From positions 3,844,001 through 3,908,000 of the forward strand of contig OZ244909.1 in the NCBI GenBank assembly GCA_965221725.1: a DNA stretch of 64,000 nucleotides, in the 5' to 3' direction. A program made the translations under genes and the position numbers. Under the pieces are notes generated by a model. That model saw nothing but the letters and a program-made list of their open reading frames with translations, ran no database searches and was not told the DNA's origin. How positions within the stretch are numbered: the first letter of the stretch is position 1; each line of letters starts with the position of its first letter. Shown here one piece after another: positions 53,638-61,603 of this stretch. This DNA is from HK1 sp965221725. GTDB lineage: Bacteria > Pseudomonadota > Gammaproteobacteria > HK1.

Positions 53638-54627
53638 ATGGATGCGCGGGCGCTCCGTGTCCGCGAGTGGCTGCGGGCACTTCAGGATCGGATAATGGAG
53701 GCGCTCCTGCATGAGGATCCGGCCGCGCAACTGACCGAGGATGCGTGGGAGCGTCCCGGAGGAGGCGGGGGCTTGACGCGGGTGATCGCGGACGGCGAGG
53801 TCTTCGAACGCGGCGGGGTCAACTTTTCTCAGGTGCATGGTGACACGCTTCCTCCCGCGGCCACTCGACAGCGTCCGGAGCTTGCAGGCCGACCTTTCCA
53901 CGCGCTGGGCGTTTCCGTCGTCGTCCATCCGCTCAATCCGCATGTCCCGACGTCGCATTGCAACGTTCGTTACTTTACGGCCGGCTCACCCGGGGAGGCT
54001 CCGGTGTGGTGGTTCGGCGGGGGCTTCGACCTTACGCCCTGCTACGGCTTCGAGTCGGACGCGCGGGACTGGCACCGAGTGGCGGCCGTGCTGTGCGAGG
54101 AGTTCGGGGATGACGTATACCCGCGTTTCAAGGAGTGGTGCGATCGGTACTTCTTTCTCCCTCATCGAAACGAGGCGCGGGGGGTCGGCGGTCTCTTCTT
54201 CGACGACCTGAACGAATGGGGTTTCGATCGATGCGAACGTTTCGCTCGGCGTGTCGGCAACGGATACGTCGATGCCTACCTCCCGATCGTGCGGCGCCGC
54301 CGGGCGACGCCCTGGACGGAGCGTGAGCGTGACTTTCAGTTGCTGCGCCGCGGGCGCTACGTCGAGTTCAACCTCGTCCACGACCGTGGGACCCTGTTCG
54401 GGCTCCAGTCGGGAGGGCGCACGGAGTCCATCCTGATGTCAATGCCGCCGCTCGTGCGATGGCGTTACGACTGGCAGCCGATGCTGGGGAGCGCCGAGGC
54501 GACTCTCGTCGAGCGGTTTCTTCGACCCCGAGACTGGCTGGCAGCAGCAGCGTTGTCCAATCCAGAGATGAGCCTGAACGGAGGGGGGAATGACAGGCAG
54601 AGGGGTGCGGGTTCGAAGGAGTTGTGA
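53638..54627 (+). CDS. hemF: Oxygen-dependent coproporphyrinogen III oxidase HemF, C-terminus altered by an insertion sequence
   Basis: A 329-aa haem-biosynthesis enzyme that oxidatively decarboxylates coproporphyrinogen III. Landmarks are GVNFSQVHGDTLPPAAT, VWWFGGGFDLTPCYGFE, RGVGGLFFDDLNEWGF and FGLQSGGRTESILMSMPP, in order. The family normally ends at the PRDW-type motif, reached here at residue 300. The next 26 or so residues (AAALSNPEMSLNGGG... to GSKEL) are encoded by the end of the inserted element that begins at 54547, so the native stop codon has been lost. The core is complete and probably active. The start is the ATG at 53638 or a GTG at 53623 that overlaps the tsaC end. Confidence 0.93.
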   Translation: MDARALRVREWLRALQDRIMEALLHEDPAAQLTEDAWERPGGGGGLTRVIADGEVFERGGVNFSQVHGDTLPPAATRQRPELAGRPFHALGVSVVVHPLNPHVPTSHCNVRYFTAGSPGEAPVWWFGGGFDLTPCYGFESDARDWHRVAAVLCEEFGDDVYPRFKEWCDRYFFLPHRNEARGVGGLFFDDLNEWGFDRCERFARRVGNGYVDAYLPIVRRRRATPWTERERDFQLLRRGRYVEFNLVHDRGTLFGLQSGGRTESILMSMPPLVRWRYDWQPMLGSAEATLVERFLRPRDWLAAAALSNPEMSLNGGGNDRQRGAGSKEL

Positions 54628-56062
54628 ATGAGAGGGTGAGGGTGGTGCGATGGGGTCGGGGAGGTCAAGGGGTCGGGGGGTTGTGAGTCGAATGGTGATG
54701 GGTCCTGTGGAGGCTGTGGGCGAGAGGCGCGAGAGTGTGGGCAGGCGGTGGGCCACGCTCAAGCGTGGTCCACGGGCTGTCCACACGGCCCGCAGGGCGC
54801 ACGCCGGTCCCCGCAGGGGACTCGTCCACAATTCCACAGGACGTTGGATTGTGAGGTTTGCCCCCCCTACGCGGCGCGGCCCCATTCACGCCTGAAAGCA
54901 CGGAACAGGGCGTCGCGCGCGGCGTTGACGGCCCGCGCCGCATCGAGGTCGCTGTAGGCGTAGGCGACGGCGTCGAGCTGCCTGAAGGTCAGCCCGGGCT
55001 TGAGCCAGCGCGCGGCATTGGGCAGTGACTTCAGTTTCTCGTAGGGGGTAGCGACGTCGCGGTCGCGGTAGTGGCGGCGGATGCGGCCGGTGGCGTCGCG
55101 CTGCTCGGTGGCGAACAGGCAGGGGCGGTGATAGTTCAGATACGGCGAGAGCACCCCTTGGGTGAAGGCGTTGACCCGGGGGGCGAAGCGCTGGGCGATG
55201 GGGTCGTAGCCGAGGTAGGTGCGAATCACGGCGCCGTTTTTGCCTTCGACCAGGGCATTGTCGTTGCAGTGGCGGGCGCGCGACTTGGTGAACTGGCCGA
55301 TGTGGAGCTTGTTGAGCAGGCGTGCGACGCGGTGGTTGATGTACTGCGAGCCGTTGTCGGCGTGAAAGCCTTGAATCGCGAACGGATAGGCCTCGATGAG
55401 CGCTTCGAGCACGGGGACGAGGAAGCGCTCGGAGATGGCCGCCACACAGCCGATGTGCTCGTACTGGGTGACCTCATCGACGGTGTTGATGTGGTCACCC
55501 CCTTGGCCCCGTTGCGATCGCCCTGGTGGACGGTGTCCACGCGCACGCATCCGGGCTGTCCGTCGGGGCGGAGCTTGCGCCGCTCGGCGATGGCGACCAC
55601 GCGGGGTCGGGTCTTGGTGGACACGCTGCGCCGGGTGCGGTAGGTGCGCGAGTAGCGCAGGTTGTACAGGTGCCCGTTCGACAGCCCCGCCAGGCGCGCG
55701 AAGCGCGCATCGGCGAAGACCTCGTACTGGCGGCGCAGCACCGCCCGGGTGGCCGGCCCGCAGCACTGGCCGAGCGCGGTGTCGACCTCGGCGAGCAGGC
55801 GGATAGCGGCCGCGGTGTCGCGCCTCGTGAAGGGACGCGACGGCACGGCGCGGCGCCGGTCGCGGATGCGTCCCGTCGAGCGGTGCTGGGCCACCAGCCG
55901 GGTGAGCTGCGCGCGCGACAGCCCCGTCATCTTCGCCAGGTACGCTTTCACCGCGCCCTTACGATCATCCTCCGATGACCTCCGAATCGCTCCCCCTACA
56001 GGCTCACCCGTCGTTGGATTCAACCCCTCCCTTCAGGCTCACTTCTCATTGGACAAGGCTGC
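54547..56062 (-). mobile_element. Insertion sequence with DDE transposase, about 1.5 kb
   Basis: The ends are imperfect inverted repeats: GCAGCGTTGTCCAAT at 54547 reading inward, and GCAGCCTTGTCCAAT on the minus strand from 56062 reading inward, each followed by GAGCCTGAA and GGAGGGG. Just inside the right end a second copy of CAGGCTCAC plus TTGGA forms a subterminal direct repeat. A transposase gene split by a frameshift fills 54867-56023; the 240 bp between it and the left end is G-rich with no gene. The element sits between hemF, whose 3' end it replaces, and the promoter of the tRNA-Tyr/tuf operon. I cannot name its family with certainty; the integrase-type catalytic core points to the IS481/IS3-like group. 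Confidence 0.82.
54867..56023 (-). pseudogene. Transposase with integrase catalytic core, frameshifted
   Basis: The first part, read from a TTG at 56023 behind GGAGGGG, has helix-turn-helix-like sequence (MTGLSRAQLTRLVAQHRSTG) and a second HTH (LAGLSNGHLYNLRYS), then VRVDTVHQGDRNGAKGV with the first catalytic Asp. The second part continues in another frame from about 55495: HINTVDEVTQYEHIGCVAAI, GFHADNGSQYINHRVARLL with the second Asp, and NDNALVEGKNGAVIRTYLGY with the Glu, to the stop at 54867. One missing base near 55491-55500 explains the break, where a codon for Tyr would be expected (KGV-Y-HIN). All three catalytic residues survive, so the damage is recent or could be overcome by frameshifting. 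Confidence 0.8.
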
Positions 56063-56065
56063 AGC

Positions 56066-56094
56066 TTGACACTGTACGGCGTATTCAACACAAT
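56066..56094 (+). promoter_or_regulatory. Sigma-70-type promoter of the tRNA-tuf operon
   Basis: TTGACA at 56066-56071 is a perfect -35 box. After a 17-bp spacer CACAAT at 56089-56094 serves as -10, so transcription would start near 56101, about ten bases before tRNA-Tyr. It is the best sigma-70-like match I see in the window and stands where the stable-RNA operon needs it. The insertion sequence ends only three bases upstream of the -35 box, so any UP element has been replaced. Confidence 0.7.
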
Positions 56095-56109
56095 GCACCG
56101 CTTGCGTTA

Positions 56110-56194
56110 GGAGGGGTTCCCGAGTGGTCAAAGGGACCAGACTGTAAATCTGGCGGCTCAGCCTTCGTAGGTTCGAATCCTACCCCCTCCACCA
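56110..56194 (+). tRNA. tRNA-Tyr (anticodon GTA)
   Basis: The acceptor arm GGAGGGG pairs with CCCCUCC, the CCA end is encoded (56192-56194), the T loop is GGTTCGAATCC, and a long variable arm is present, as for bacterial tRNA-Tyr. The anticodon GTA is at 56144-56146 in ACTGTAAAT. It is the first gene of the tRNA-tuf operon. Confidence 0.97.
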
Positions 56195-56268
56195 GTGAGT
56201 GCAGTGAGTGGTGCGAGTCCATTCGGATTCGACTCGGGGTCGGTGGGAGGACTTCGACACGAGGCCTC

Positions 56269-56342
<74 letters not shown>

Positions 56343-56394
56343 GGCTGGGGAGGGCGATTTGCCGCATGTGTCCCGAGCTCACTGTACGCGCTCG

Positions 56395-56470
<76 letters not shown>

Positions 56471-56530
56471 CACCACCAATCCGACAACGGATCGATCCCG
56501 AACGACACTGCATCATCCGGAGAACGTCCG

Positions 56531-57721
56531 ATGGCCAAGGGGAAGTTTGAGCGTACGAAGCCGCACGTGAACGTTGGGACGATAGGGCATGTGGATCATG
56601 GGAAGACGACGCTGACGGCGGCGATGACGAAGGTATTGGCGCGCGAGTTTGGTGGGGATGTGATGGCGTTTGACGAGATTGACAATGCGCCGGAGGAGCG
56701 GGCGCGTGGGATTACGATAGCGACGGCGCATGTGGAGTACGAGTCGCAGGGGAGGCACTACGCGCACGTGGACTGTCCGGGGCATGCGGATTATGTGAAG
56801 AACATGATTACGGGCGCGGCGCAGATGGATGGTGCGATATTGGTGGTATCGGCGTCGGATGGTCCGATGCCGCAGACGCGCGAGCACATATTGCTGGCGC
56901 GTCAGGTGGGGGTTCCGTACATTGTGGTGTACATGAACAAGTGTGACATGGTGGACGATGAGGAGTTGCTGGAGTTGGTGGAGATGGAGGTGAGGGAGTT
57001 GTTGGACAAGTATGAGTTTCCTGGGGATGACACGCCGGTGATACGTGGTTCGGCGTTGGAGGCGTTGGAGGGTGTGGGGGGTGAGCGTGGTGAGGGTTCG
57101 GTGGTGGCATTGGTGAAGGCGTTGGATGAGTATATACCCGAGCCGGCGCGAGCGGTGGATGGTGCGTTTTTGATGCCGGTGGAGGATGTATTTTCGATTT
57201 CGGGTCGAGGGACGGTGGCGACGGGTCGGGTGGAGCGAGGGGTGGTGAAGGTTGGGGAGGAGGTTGAGATTGTTGGGGTGAAGGAGACGACGAGGACGAC
57301 GTGCACGGGGGTGGAGATGTTTCGCAAGCTGCTGGATGAGGGGGTAGCGGGTGACAACATTGGGGTATTGCTGCGCGGTGTGAAGCGAGACGAGATTGAG
57401 CGTGGACAGGTATTGGCGAAGCCTGGGAGCATTACGCCGCATACGGAGTTTGAGGCGGAGGTGTACGTATTGTCGAAGGATGAGGGGGGTCGTCACACGC
57501 CGTTTTTCAAGGGATATCGGCCGCAGTTTTACTTTCGCACGACGGATGTGACGGGTGAGGTTGAGTTGCCCGAGGGGGTGGAGATGGTGATGCCTGGGGA
57601 CAACGTGCAGATGCGGGTGAAGCTGATAGCGCCGATTGCGATGGAGGAGGGGTTGCGGTTTGCGGTGCGCGAGGGTGGGCGCACGGTCGGTGCCGGCGTC
57701 GTCGCAAAAATTATTGAATAA
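56531..57721 (+). CDS. tuf: Elongation factor Tu
   Basis: A 396-aa GTPase that brings aminoacyl-tRNA to the ribosome. G1 is GHVDHGKTT, G3 is DCPGHADYVKNM, G4 is NKCDMVDDEE and G5 is GSALEALEG; domains 2 and 3 follow intact to GVVAKIIE. Codon use is striking: from codon 3 to about 380 nearly all third positions are G or T, Thr is ACG and Ala is GCG, Ile is ATT or ATA with no ATC, and Leu is mostly TTG. The last 15-17 codons change to GTC, GCC and GGC, the style of the neighbouring genes. The protein itself looks normal. The ATG at 56531 is the family start; open frame upstream runs into tRNA-Thr. Confidence 0.98.
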   Translation: MAKGKFERTKPHVNVGTIGHVDHGKTTLTAAMTKVLAREFGGDVMAFDEIDNAPEERARGITIATAHVEYESQGRHYAHVDCPGHADYVKNMITGAAQMDGAILVVSASDGPMPQTREHILLARQVGVPYIVVYMNKCDMVDDEELLELVEMEVRELLDKYEFPGDDTPVIRGSALEALEGVGGERGEGSVVALVKALDEYIPEPARAVDGAFLMPVEDVFSISGRGTVATGRVERGVVKVGEEVEIVGVKETTRTTCTGVEMFRKLLDEGVAGDNIGVLLRGVKRDEIERGQVLAKPGSITPHTEFEAEVYVLSKDEGGRHTPFFKGYRPQFYFRTTDVTGEVELPEGVEMVMPGDNVQMRVKLIAPIAMEEGLRFAVREGGRTVGAGVVAKIIE

Positions 57722-57777
57722 ATCCGAACGAAGTGTGCCGGGATCGGTCCGAGTGCCGGTTACGGCTTCCCATTTCA

Positions 57778-57853
57778 AGGCCAGTAGCTCAATTGGCAGA
57801 GCGGCGGTCTCCAAAACCGCAGGTTGGGGGTTCGATTCCCTCCTGGCCTGCCA
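57778..57853 (+). tRNA. tRNA-Trp (anticodon CCA)
   Basis: The acceptor arm AGGCCAG pairs with CTGGCCT, the discriminator is G, and CCA is encoded at 57851-57853. The anticodon CCA is at 57811-57813 in CTCCAAA, and the T loop is GGTTCGATTCC. It stands between tuf and secE, the usual place. Confidence 0.97.
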
Positions 57854-57930
57854 ACGTAGCAGTGTAGGCAGACAGTTGACCGTCCATGATCCGCGACGGG
57901 CGGATGTCACAATGACGGGGGGCGGGTGAT

Positions 57931-58326
57931 GTGTCGACCCGGCAATGGATGAGAACGAACGTACAGGCAGCCGGTGCATTCCCCGACCTGGCCAAGTGGA
58001 TCGGGACTTTCGCCATTCTTGGCGGCGGCATCGCGGGCTTCTATTACTGGTCGGACGAGTCGCTGCTGCTGCGTGTCGTCGGTCTGTTGGTGCTGAGCGC
58101 GGTGGCGTTGTTCGTCGCCGCGCAGACGGAGAAAGGCCGGACTGCCTGGGAGTTCGTCCGCGAGTCGCACACCGAAGTTCGAAAGGTCGTATGGCCCACG
58201 CGCAAGGAGACGGTACAGACGACATTGATCGTGATCGCCATGGTCGGCCTGGTGGCCATCATCCTGTGGCTTCTCGACGGACTGCTTGCATGGTTGGTGA
58301 AGCTGATGCTCGGAACGGGGGCCTGA
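57931..58326 (+). CDS. secE: Preprotein translocase subunit SecE
   Basis: A 131-aa three-helix SecE as in gammaproteobacteria. Two N-terminal membrane helices (WIGTFAILGGGIAGFYYW, VVGLLVLSAVALFVAAQ) precede the conserved amphipathic segment ESHTEVRKVVWPTRKETVQT and the final helix TLIVIAMVGLVAIILWLL. It clamps SecY in the translocon. The start is a GTG at 57931 (VSTRQW), which follows a G-rich sequence; an ATG at 57949 is the alternative. nusG follows after 4 bp. Confidence 0.95.
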   Translation: MSTRQWMRTNVQAAGAFPDLAKWIGTFAILGGGIAGFYYWSDESLLLRVVGLLVLSAVALFVAAQTEKGRTAWEFVRESHTEVRKVVWPTRKETVQTTLIVIAMVGLVAIILWLLDGLLAWLVKLMLGTGA

Positions 58327-58330
58327 CCAC

Positions 58331-58864
58331 ATGGCGATGCGATGGTACGTCGTTCATGTGTATTCCGGGTTCGAGAACCAGGTCATGCGTTTGTTGAAGG
58401 AACGAGTTGAGCGCAGCGAACACAAGGGCGAATTCGGAGACGTGCTGGTCCCAACCGAAGAGGTCGTCGAGATGCGCGATGGTCAGAGGCGTCGAAGCGA
58501 TCGGAAATTCTTCCCGGGGTATGTGCTGGTGAACATGGAGATGAACGACGGGACCTGGCACTTGGTGAAGAGTGTGCCGAAAGTGATGGGGTTTATCGGA
58601 GGGAGCAGTGATCGTCCTGCTCCGATCACTGACCGCGAGGCCGATGCCATCCTCCAACGAGTGCAGGAAGGCGTTGACAAGCCGCGCCCGAAGGTGCTCT
58701 TCGAGCCCGGAGAAGCGGTACGGGTTATCGATGGTCCCTTCAACGACTTCAACGGTGTGGTCGAGGAAGTGAATTACGAGAAGAGTCGGATGCGTGTCGC
58801 GGTGACCATCTTCGGTCGCTCGACTCCGGTGGAGCTTGAGTTCGGTCAGGTCGAGAAGGACTGA
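58331..58864 (+). CDS. nusG: Transcription termination/antitermination factor NusG
   Basis: A 177-aa protein that binds RNA polymerase, Rho and S10. The NGN domain begins RWYVVHVYSGFENQVMRLL and has FPGYVLVNMEMNDGTWHLV; the KOW domain is FEPGEAVRVIDGPFNDFNGVVEEVN near residue 125. The ATG at 58331 gives MAMRWYVV; a second ATG two codons on is possible. No clear Shine-Dalgarno is seen, so it is likely coupled to secE. The 88 bp to rplK are short leader sequence. Confidence 0.97.
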   Translation: MAMRWYVVHVYSGFENQVMRLLKERVERSEHKGEFGDVLVPTEEVVEMRDGQRRRSDRKFFPGYVLVNMEMNDGTWHLVKSVPKVMGFIGGSSDRPAPITDREADAILQRVQEGVDKPRPKVLFEPGEAVRVIDGPFNDFNGVVEEVNYEKSRMRVAVTIFGRSTPVELEFGQVEKD

Positions 58865-58952
58865 GTCGGGAGACGCAACCGCGTCGTCTCATGGGCAAGA
58901 TTCCGCGCGTCCCCGAAGTGGGCGACGCATGTTCGGTTGGAGGGTTGCCGGC

Positions 58953-59387
58953 GTGGCGAAGAAGGTCCAAGCGTACATCAAGCTGCAGGTGCCCGCGGGT
59001 CAAGCGAACCCGACGCCGCCCGTCGGGCCCGCTCTCGGGCAGCACGGCGTGAACATCATGGAGTTCTGCAAGACCTTCAATTCCCAGACCCAGGGTATGG
59101 AGCCGGGGCTTCCGATCCCGTGCGTGATCACGGTCTATCAGGATCGATCGTTCACCTTCATCACCAAGACGCCTCCCGCGTCCGTGCTGCTTCGGAAGAT
59201 CGCTGGCGTCGAGAAGGGAAGTGATGTCCCGAACTCCAGGAAAGTCGGCAGGGTGACTCGCGCTCAGCTTGAGGAGGTCGCGCGCCGGAAGATGCCGGAT
59301 CTGAACACCGACGATCTCGATGCCGCGGTGCGAATTGTCGCTGGTAGCGCTCACAGCATGGGGCTCGAAACGGAGGAGGTGGTCTGA
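58953..59387 (+). CDS. rplK: 50S ribosomal protein L11
   Basis: A 144-aa ribosomal protein of the GTPase-associated centre. It begins (M)AKKVQAYIKLQVPAGQANP, followed by PPVGPALGQHGVNIMEFCK and FTFITKTPPASVLL. The start is a GTG at 58953, eight bases behind GGAGGG, where the family start Met-Ala-Lys-Lys falls; upstream open frame is leader. The stop codon overlaps the rplA start (TGATG). Confidence 0.97.
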   Translation: MAKKVQAYIKLQVPAGQANPTPPVGPALGQHGVNIMEFCKTFNSQTQGMEPGLPIPCVITVYQDRSFTFITKTPPASVLLRKIAGVEKGSDVPNSRKVGRVTRAQLEEVARRKMPDLNTDDLDAAVRIVAGSAHSMGLETEEVV

Positions 59388-60112
59388 TGGCGACGCGCTC
59401 GAAGCGGATGAAAGTGATCCGTGAACAGATCGATCGGGGAAAACTCCATGACGTCTCCGAGGCTCTGACGCTGCTGAAGGATCTGTCTTCGGTCCGGTTT
59501 TCCGAATCGGTCGAGGTGAGCGTAAATCTGGGAGTCGACCCGCGCAAATCCGATCAAGTTGTGCGGGGATCGACCATCATGCCCAACGGACTCGGCAAGG
59601 AGTCGCGAGTCGCGGTATTCGCGCAGGGCGCGGCCGCCGACGCTGCGCGCGAGGCCGGTGCCAACATTGTGGGTATGGATGATTTGGCCGAGAAGGTCCA
59701 GGCCGGAAATCTCGATTTCGATGTTGTGATTGCGGCCCCCGATGCTATGCGGATCGTTGGCAAGCTCGGCCGAATCCTGGGGCCGCGCGGCCTTATGCCT
59801 AACCCGAAGGTTGGAACTGTCACTCCCGACGTGGCCGGTGCGGTTCGCAACGCAAAGGCTGGGCAGATCCAGTACCGTACCGATCGCGCGGGGATTATTC
59901 ACTGCGCGATTGGCAAGATCGGATTCGAGGTCGATGCGCTCAAACAGAACCTCGACGCTCTTCTGAGCGATCTGAACCGAGCGAAGCCCGGTACATCCAA
60001 GGGGGTCTATATGCGAAAGGTGACATTGTCGACCACCATGGGTCCCGGAGTCGTTATCGACAAGGCCACCCTCGGGGGTGTAGGCGGGAGTTTCGGAGTC
60101 TCTTCAACATAA
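59387..60112 (+). CDS. rplA: 50S ribosomal protein L1
   Basis: A 241-aa protein of the ribosomal L1 stalk, in other bacteria also the translational repressor of the rplKA mRNA. Conserved segments are SVRFSESVEVSVNLGVDPRK, DFDVVIAAPDAMRIVGKLG, ILGPRGLMPNPKVGTVTPDV and GTSKGVYMRKVTLSTTMGPG. It is translationally coupled to rplK by a one-base stop-start overlap after GGAGGAGG. Confidence 0.97.
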   Translation: MATRSKRMKVIREQIDRGKLHDVSEALTLLKDLSSVRFSESVEVSVNLGVDPRKSDQVVRGSTIMPNGLGKESRVAVFAQGAAADAAREAGANIVGMDDLAEKVQAGNLDFDVVIAAPDAMRIVGKLGRILGPRGLMPNPKVGTVTPDVAGAVRNAKAGQIQYRTDRAGIIHCAIGKIGFEVDALKQNLDALLSDLNRAKPGTSKGVYMRKVTLSTTMGPGVVIDKATLGGVGGSFGVSST

Positions 60113-60438
60113 AAGGCGAGATGACAGAGATGCAGTTTTCTCGCATCGACTTTGCGCTGTCGGGGCAAATCGGAGAAGTGTCTCCGCAGATCCTGGCGGA
60201 CGTCAGAGACCGCAGGTGGGTTGACCCTCAATTCGGCGATGGGCATCAGGACCGAGTCTGATGACGGACTTTGTGACATCGCCTGCCTGCGCAGGCGGTG
60301 CGGCCTGACAGCATGTACGGCCGCCGTCAGGGAGTATCTTCGGTGCGCAATCGTGCGCTGAGGGTGCAAGTACGATGAAGCGAACGAAGTCGTCGTCGGT
60401 GACCGCGATGGACGGGTTCGCGCGAGGAGATGTGTGAC
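60113..60438 (+). promoter_or_regulatory. rplJ leader region (L10 leader position)
   Basis: A gap of 326 bp separates rplA from rplJ. In other bacteria this position holds the rplJL-rpoBC promoter and the structured mRNA leader bound by the L10/L12 complex. GC-rich self-complementary stretches are visible (GCCTGCCTGCGCAGGCGG at about 60280, GCGCAATCGTGCGC at about 60346). TTGACC at 60221 could be a -35 box, but the matching -10 is poor. No open frame here is supported. AGGAG at 60425-60429 is the rplJ ribosome binding site. Confidence 0.45.
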
Positions 60439-60969
60439 GTGGCGCTTTCGCTTGAGCAGAAGAAGGTGGTGGTCGATGAGGTGGCCGAAATGGCGAGGAC
60501 TTCACATTCGGCCATCGCCGCTGAGTACCGAGGACTTTCCGTGTCCGAGATGACCGAGTTGCGGGAAAAGGCCAAGCAGTCCGGCGTGTATCTGCGGGTC
60601 GTCCGCAACACCCTGGCCCGCCGAGCCGTCGAAGGCACGGAGTTCGAATGCGTTCAGGATCGCCTCAGAGGCCCTCTCGTGCTTGCGTTCTCGCGGGATG
60701 AGCCGGGTGCAGCGGCACGGGTCGTACGTGAATATGCGAAGAGCAATGACAAGTTGATCGTCAGCTTCGTAGCGTTCGACGGCAAGGCGATGGGCGCGCC
60801 CGCGATTGAACAGCTTGCCAGTCTCCCGACGCGTGAAGAGGCGTTGGTAAGGCTGATGTCGATGCTTCTCGCCCCGGTCACCAAGCTTGTACGCACTGCC
60901 GCCGAACCTCACGCTGGTCTTGTGCGCGTTCTGGAGGCGATGCGCGAGGATCGGACGAAAACGGCTTGA
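60439..60969 (+). CDS. rplJ: 50S ribosomal protein L10
   Basis: A 176-aa protein at the base of the L12 stalk, in other bacteria an autoregulator of its own operon. It opens (M)ALSLEQKKVVVDEVAEMA, followed by AEYRGLSVSEMTELREKAK and LRVVRNTLARRAVEGT. The C-terminal helix that holds L12 dimers is present. I choose the GTG at 60439, nine bases behind AGGAG; the ATG at 60430 touches the Shine-Dalgarno directly and would add three residues. Confidence 0.96.
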   Translation: MALSLEQKKVVVDEVAEMARTSHSAIAAEYRGLSVSEMTELREKAKQSGVYLRVVRNTLARRAVEGTEFECVQDRLRGPLVLAFSRDEPGAAARVVREYAKSNDKLIVSFVAFDGKAMGAPAIEQLASLPTREEALVRLMSMLLAPVTKLVRTAAEPHAGLVRVLEAMREDRTKTA

Positions 60970-61029
60970 TTCACCACGGCCGGCGCGAGCCGGCATCAGA
61001 AATCTGATTGCACTGAGGAGTCAATGACA

Positions 61030-61413
61030 ATGGCGCTGTCCAATGCAGAGCTTATCGAAGCTATCGAACAGAAGCCGCTGATCGAGATTGTCGATCTGGT
61101 CAAGACGATGGAAGAGAAATGGGGTGTATCAGCCGCGGCGGCAATGGCGATGCCGGCTGGTCCGATGGCTGGCGAGGCCGAAGCCGATGCCGCTGCAGAG
61201 CAGACCGAGTTCGACGTCGTAATGAGCGGTTTCGGGGACAAGAAGGTGGGCGTGATCAAGGTCGTGCGCGCACTTACAGGCCTTGGCCTCAAGGAGGCGA
61301 AGGACCTCGTGGAGGCGGTTCCGGCGAATATCAAGGAAGGAATCTCCAAGGACGAGGCGGATGATGTGAAGAAGCAGCTTGAGGAGGCGGGAGCGACGGT
61401 GGAGTTGAAGTAG
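61030..61413 (+). CDS. rplL: 50S ribosomal protein L7/L12
   Basis: A 127-aa stalk protein that recruits translation factors. The N-terminal dimerisation part ALSNAELIEAIEQKPLIEIVDLVKTMEEKWG is followed by an Ala/Met-rich hinge and the C-terminal domain EQTEFDVVMSGFGDKKVGVIKVVRALTGLGLKEAKDLVE to VELK. The ATG at 61030 is nine bases behind GAGGAG; an ATG two codons upstream (61024) is closer than usual. Confidence 0.97.
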   Translation: MALSNAELIEAIEQKPLIEIVDLVKTMEEKWGVSAAAAMAMPAGPMAGEAEADAAAEQTEFDVVMSGFGDKKVGVIKVVRALTGLGLKEAKDLVEAVPANIKEGISKDEADDVKKQLEEAGATVELK

Positions 61414-61512
61414 TTGACCGCGCTGACCGGTAAGGCAGGAATATCCGTCCGAGGGTTCGGATGAAGTGGGAGCGTTCCGGCAACCTGCAGGGCCTGAGCA
61501 GCTAAGCGAACC

Positions 61513-61534
61513 CCCGCAAACTAATGAACGCGGG
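61513..61534 (+). other. Small hairpin in the rplL-rpoB gap
   Basis: CCCGC (61513-61517) and GCGGG (61530-61534) can pair around a 12-nt A-rich loop. In other bacteria the 190-bp gap between rplL and rpoB holds a partial terminator and an RNA processing site. This is the only simple hairpin I see here, with no T-run after it, so the role is a guess. Confidence 0.3.
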
Positions 61535-61603
61535 ATGGTCCGGAAGGTAGTGGCGATGCGGACGCTCCGAGCGGTAATGGCAGCAGCGATTCGAGGATGA
61601 GTC

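Noticed and set aside
56513..58225. Minus-strand open frame of 570 codons opposite tuf and secE
   Set aside because: It arises because tuf uses G or T in nearly every third position, which removes stop codons from the reverse frame. It crosses tRNA-Trp and has a His/Arg-rich composition.
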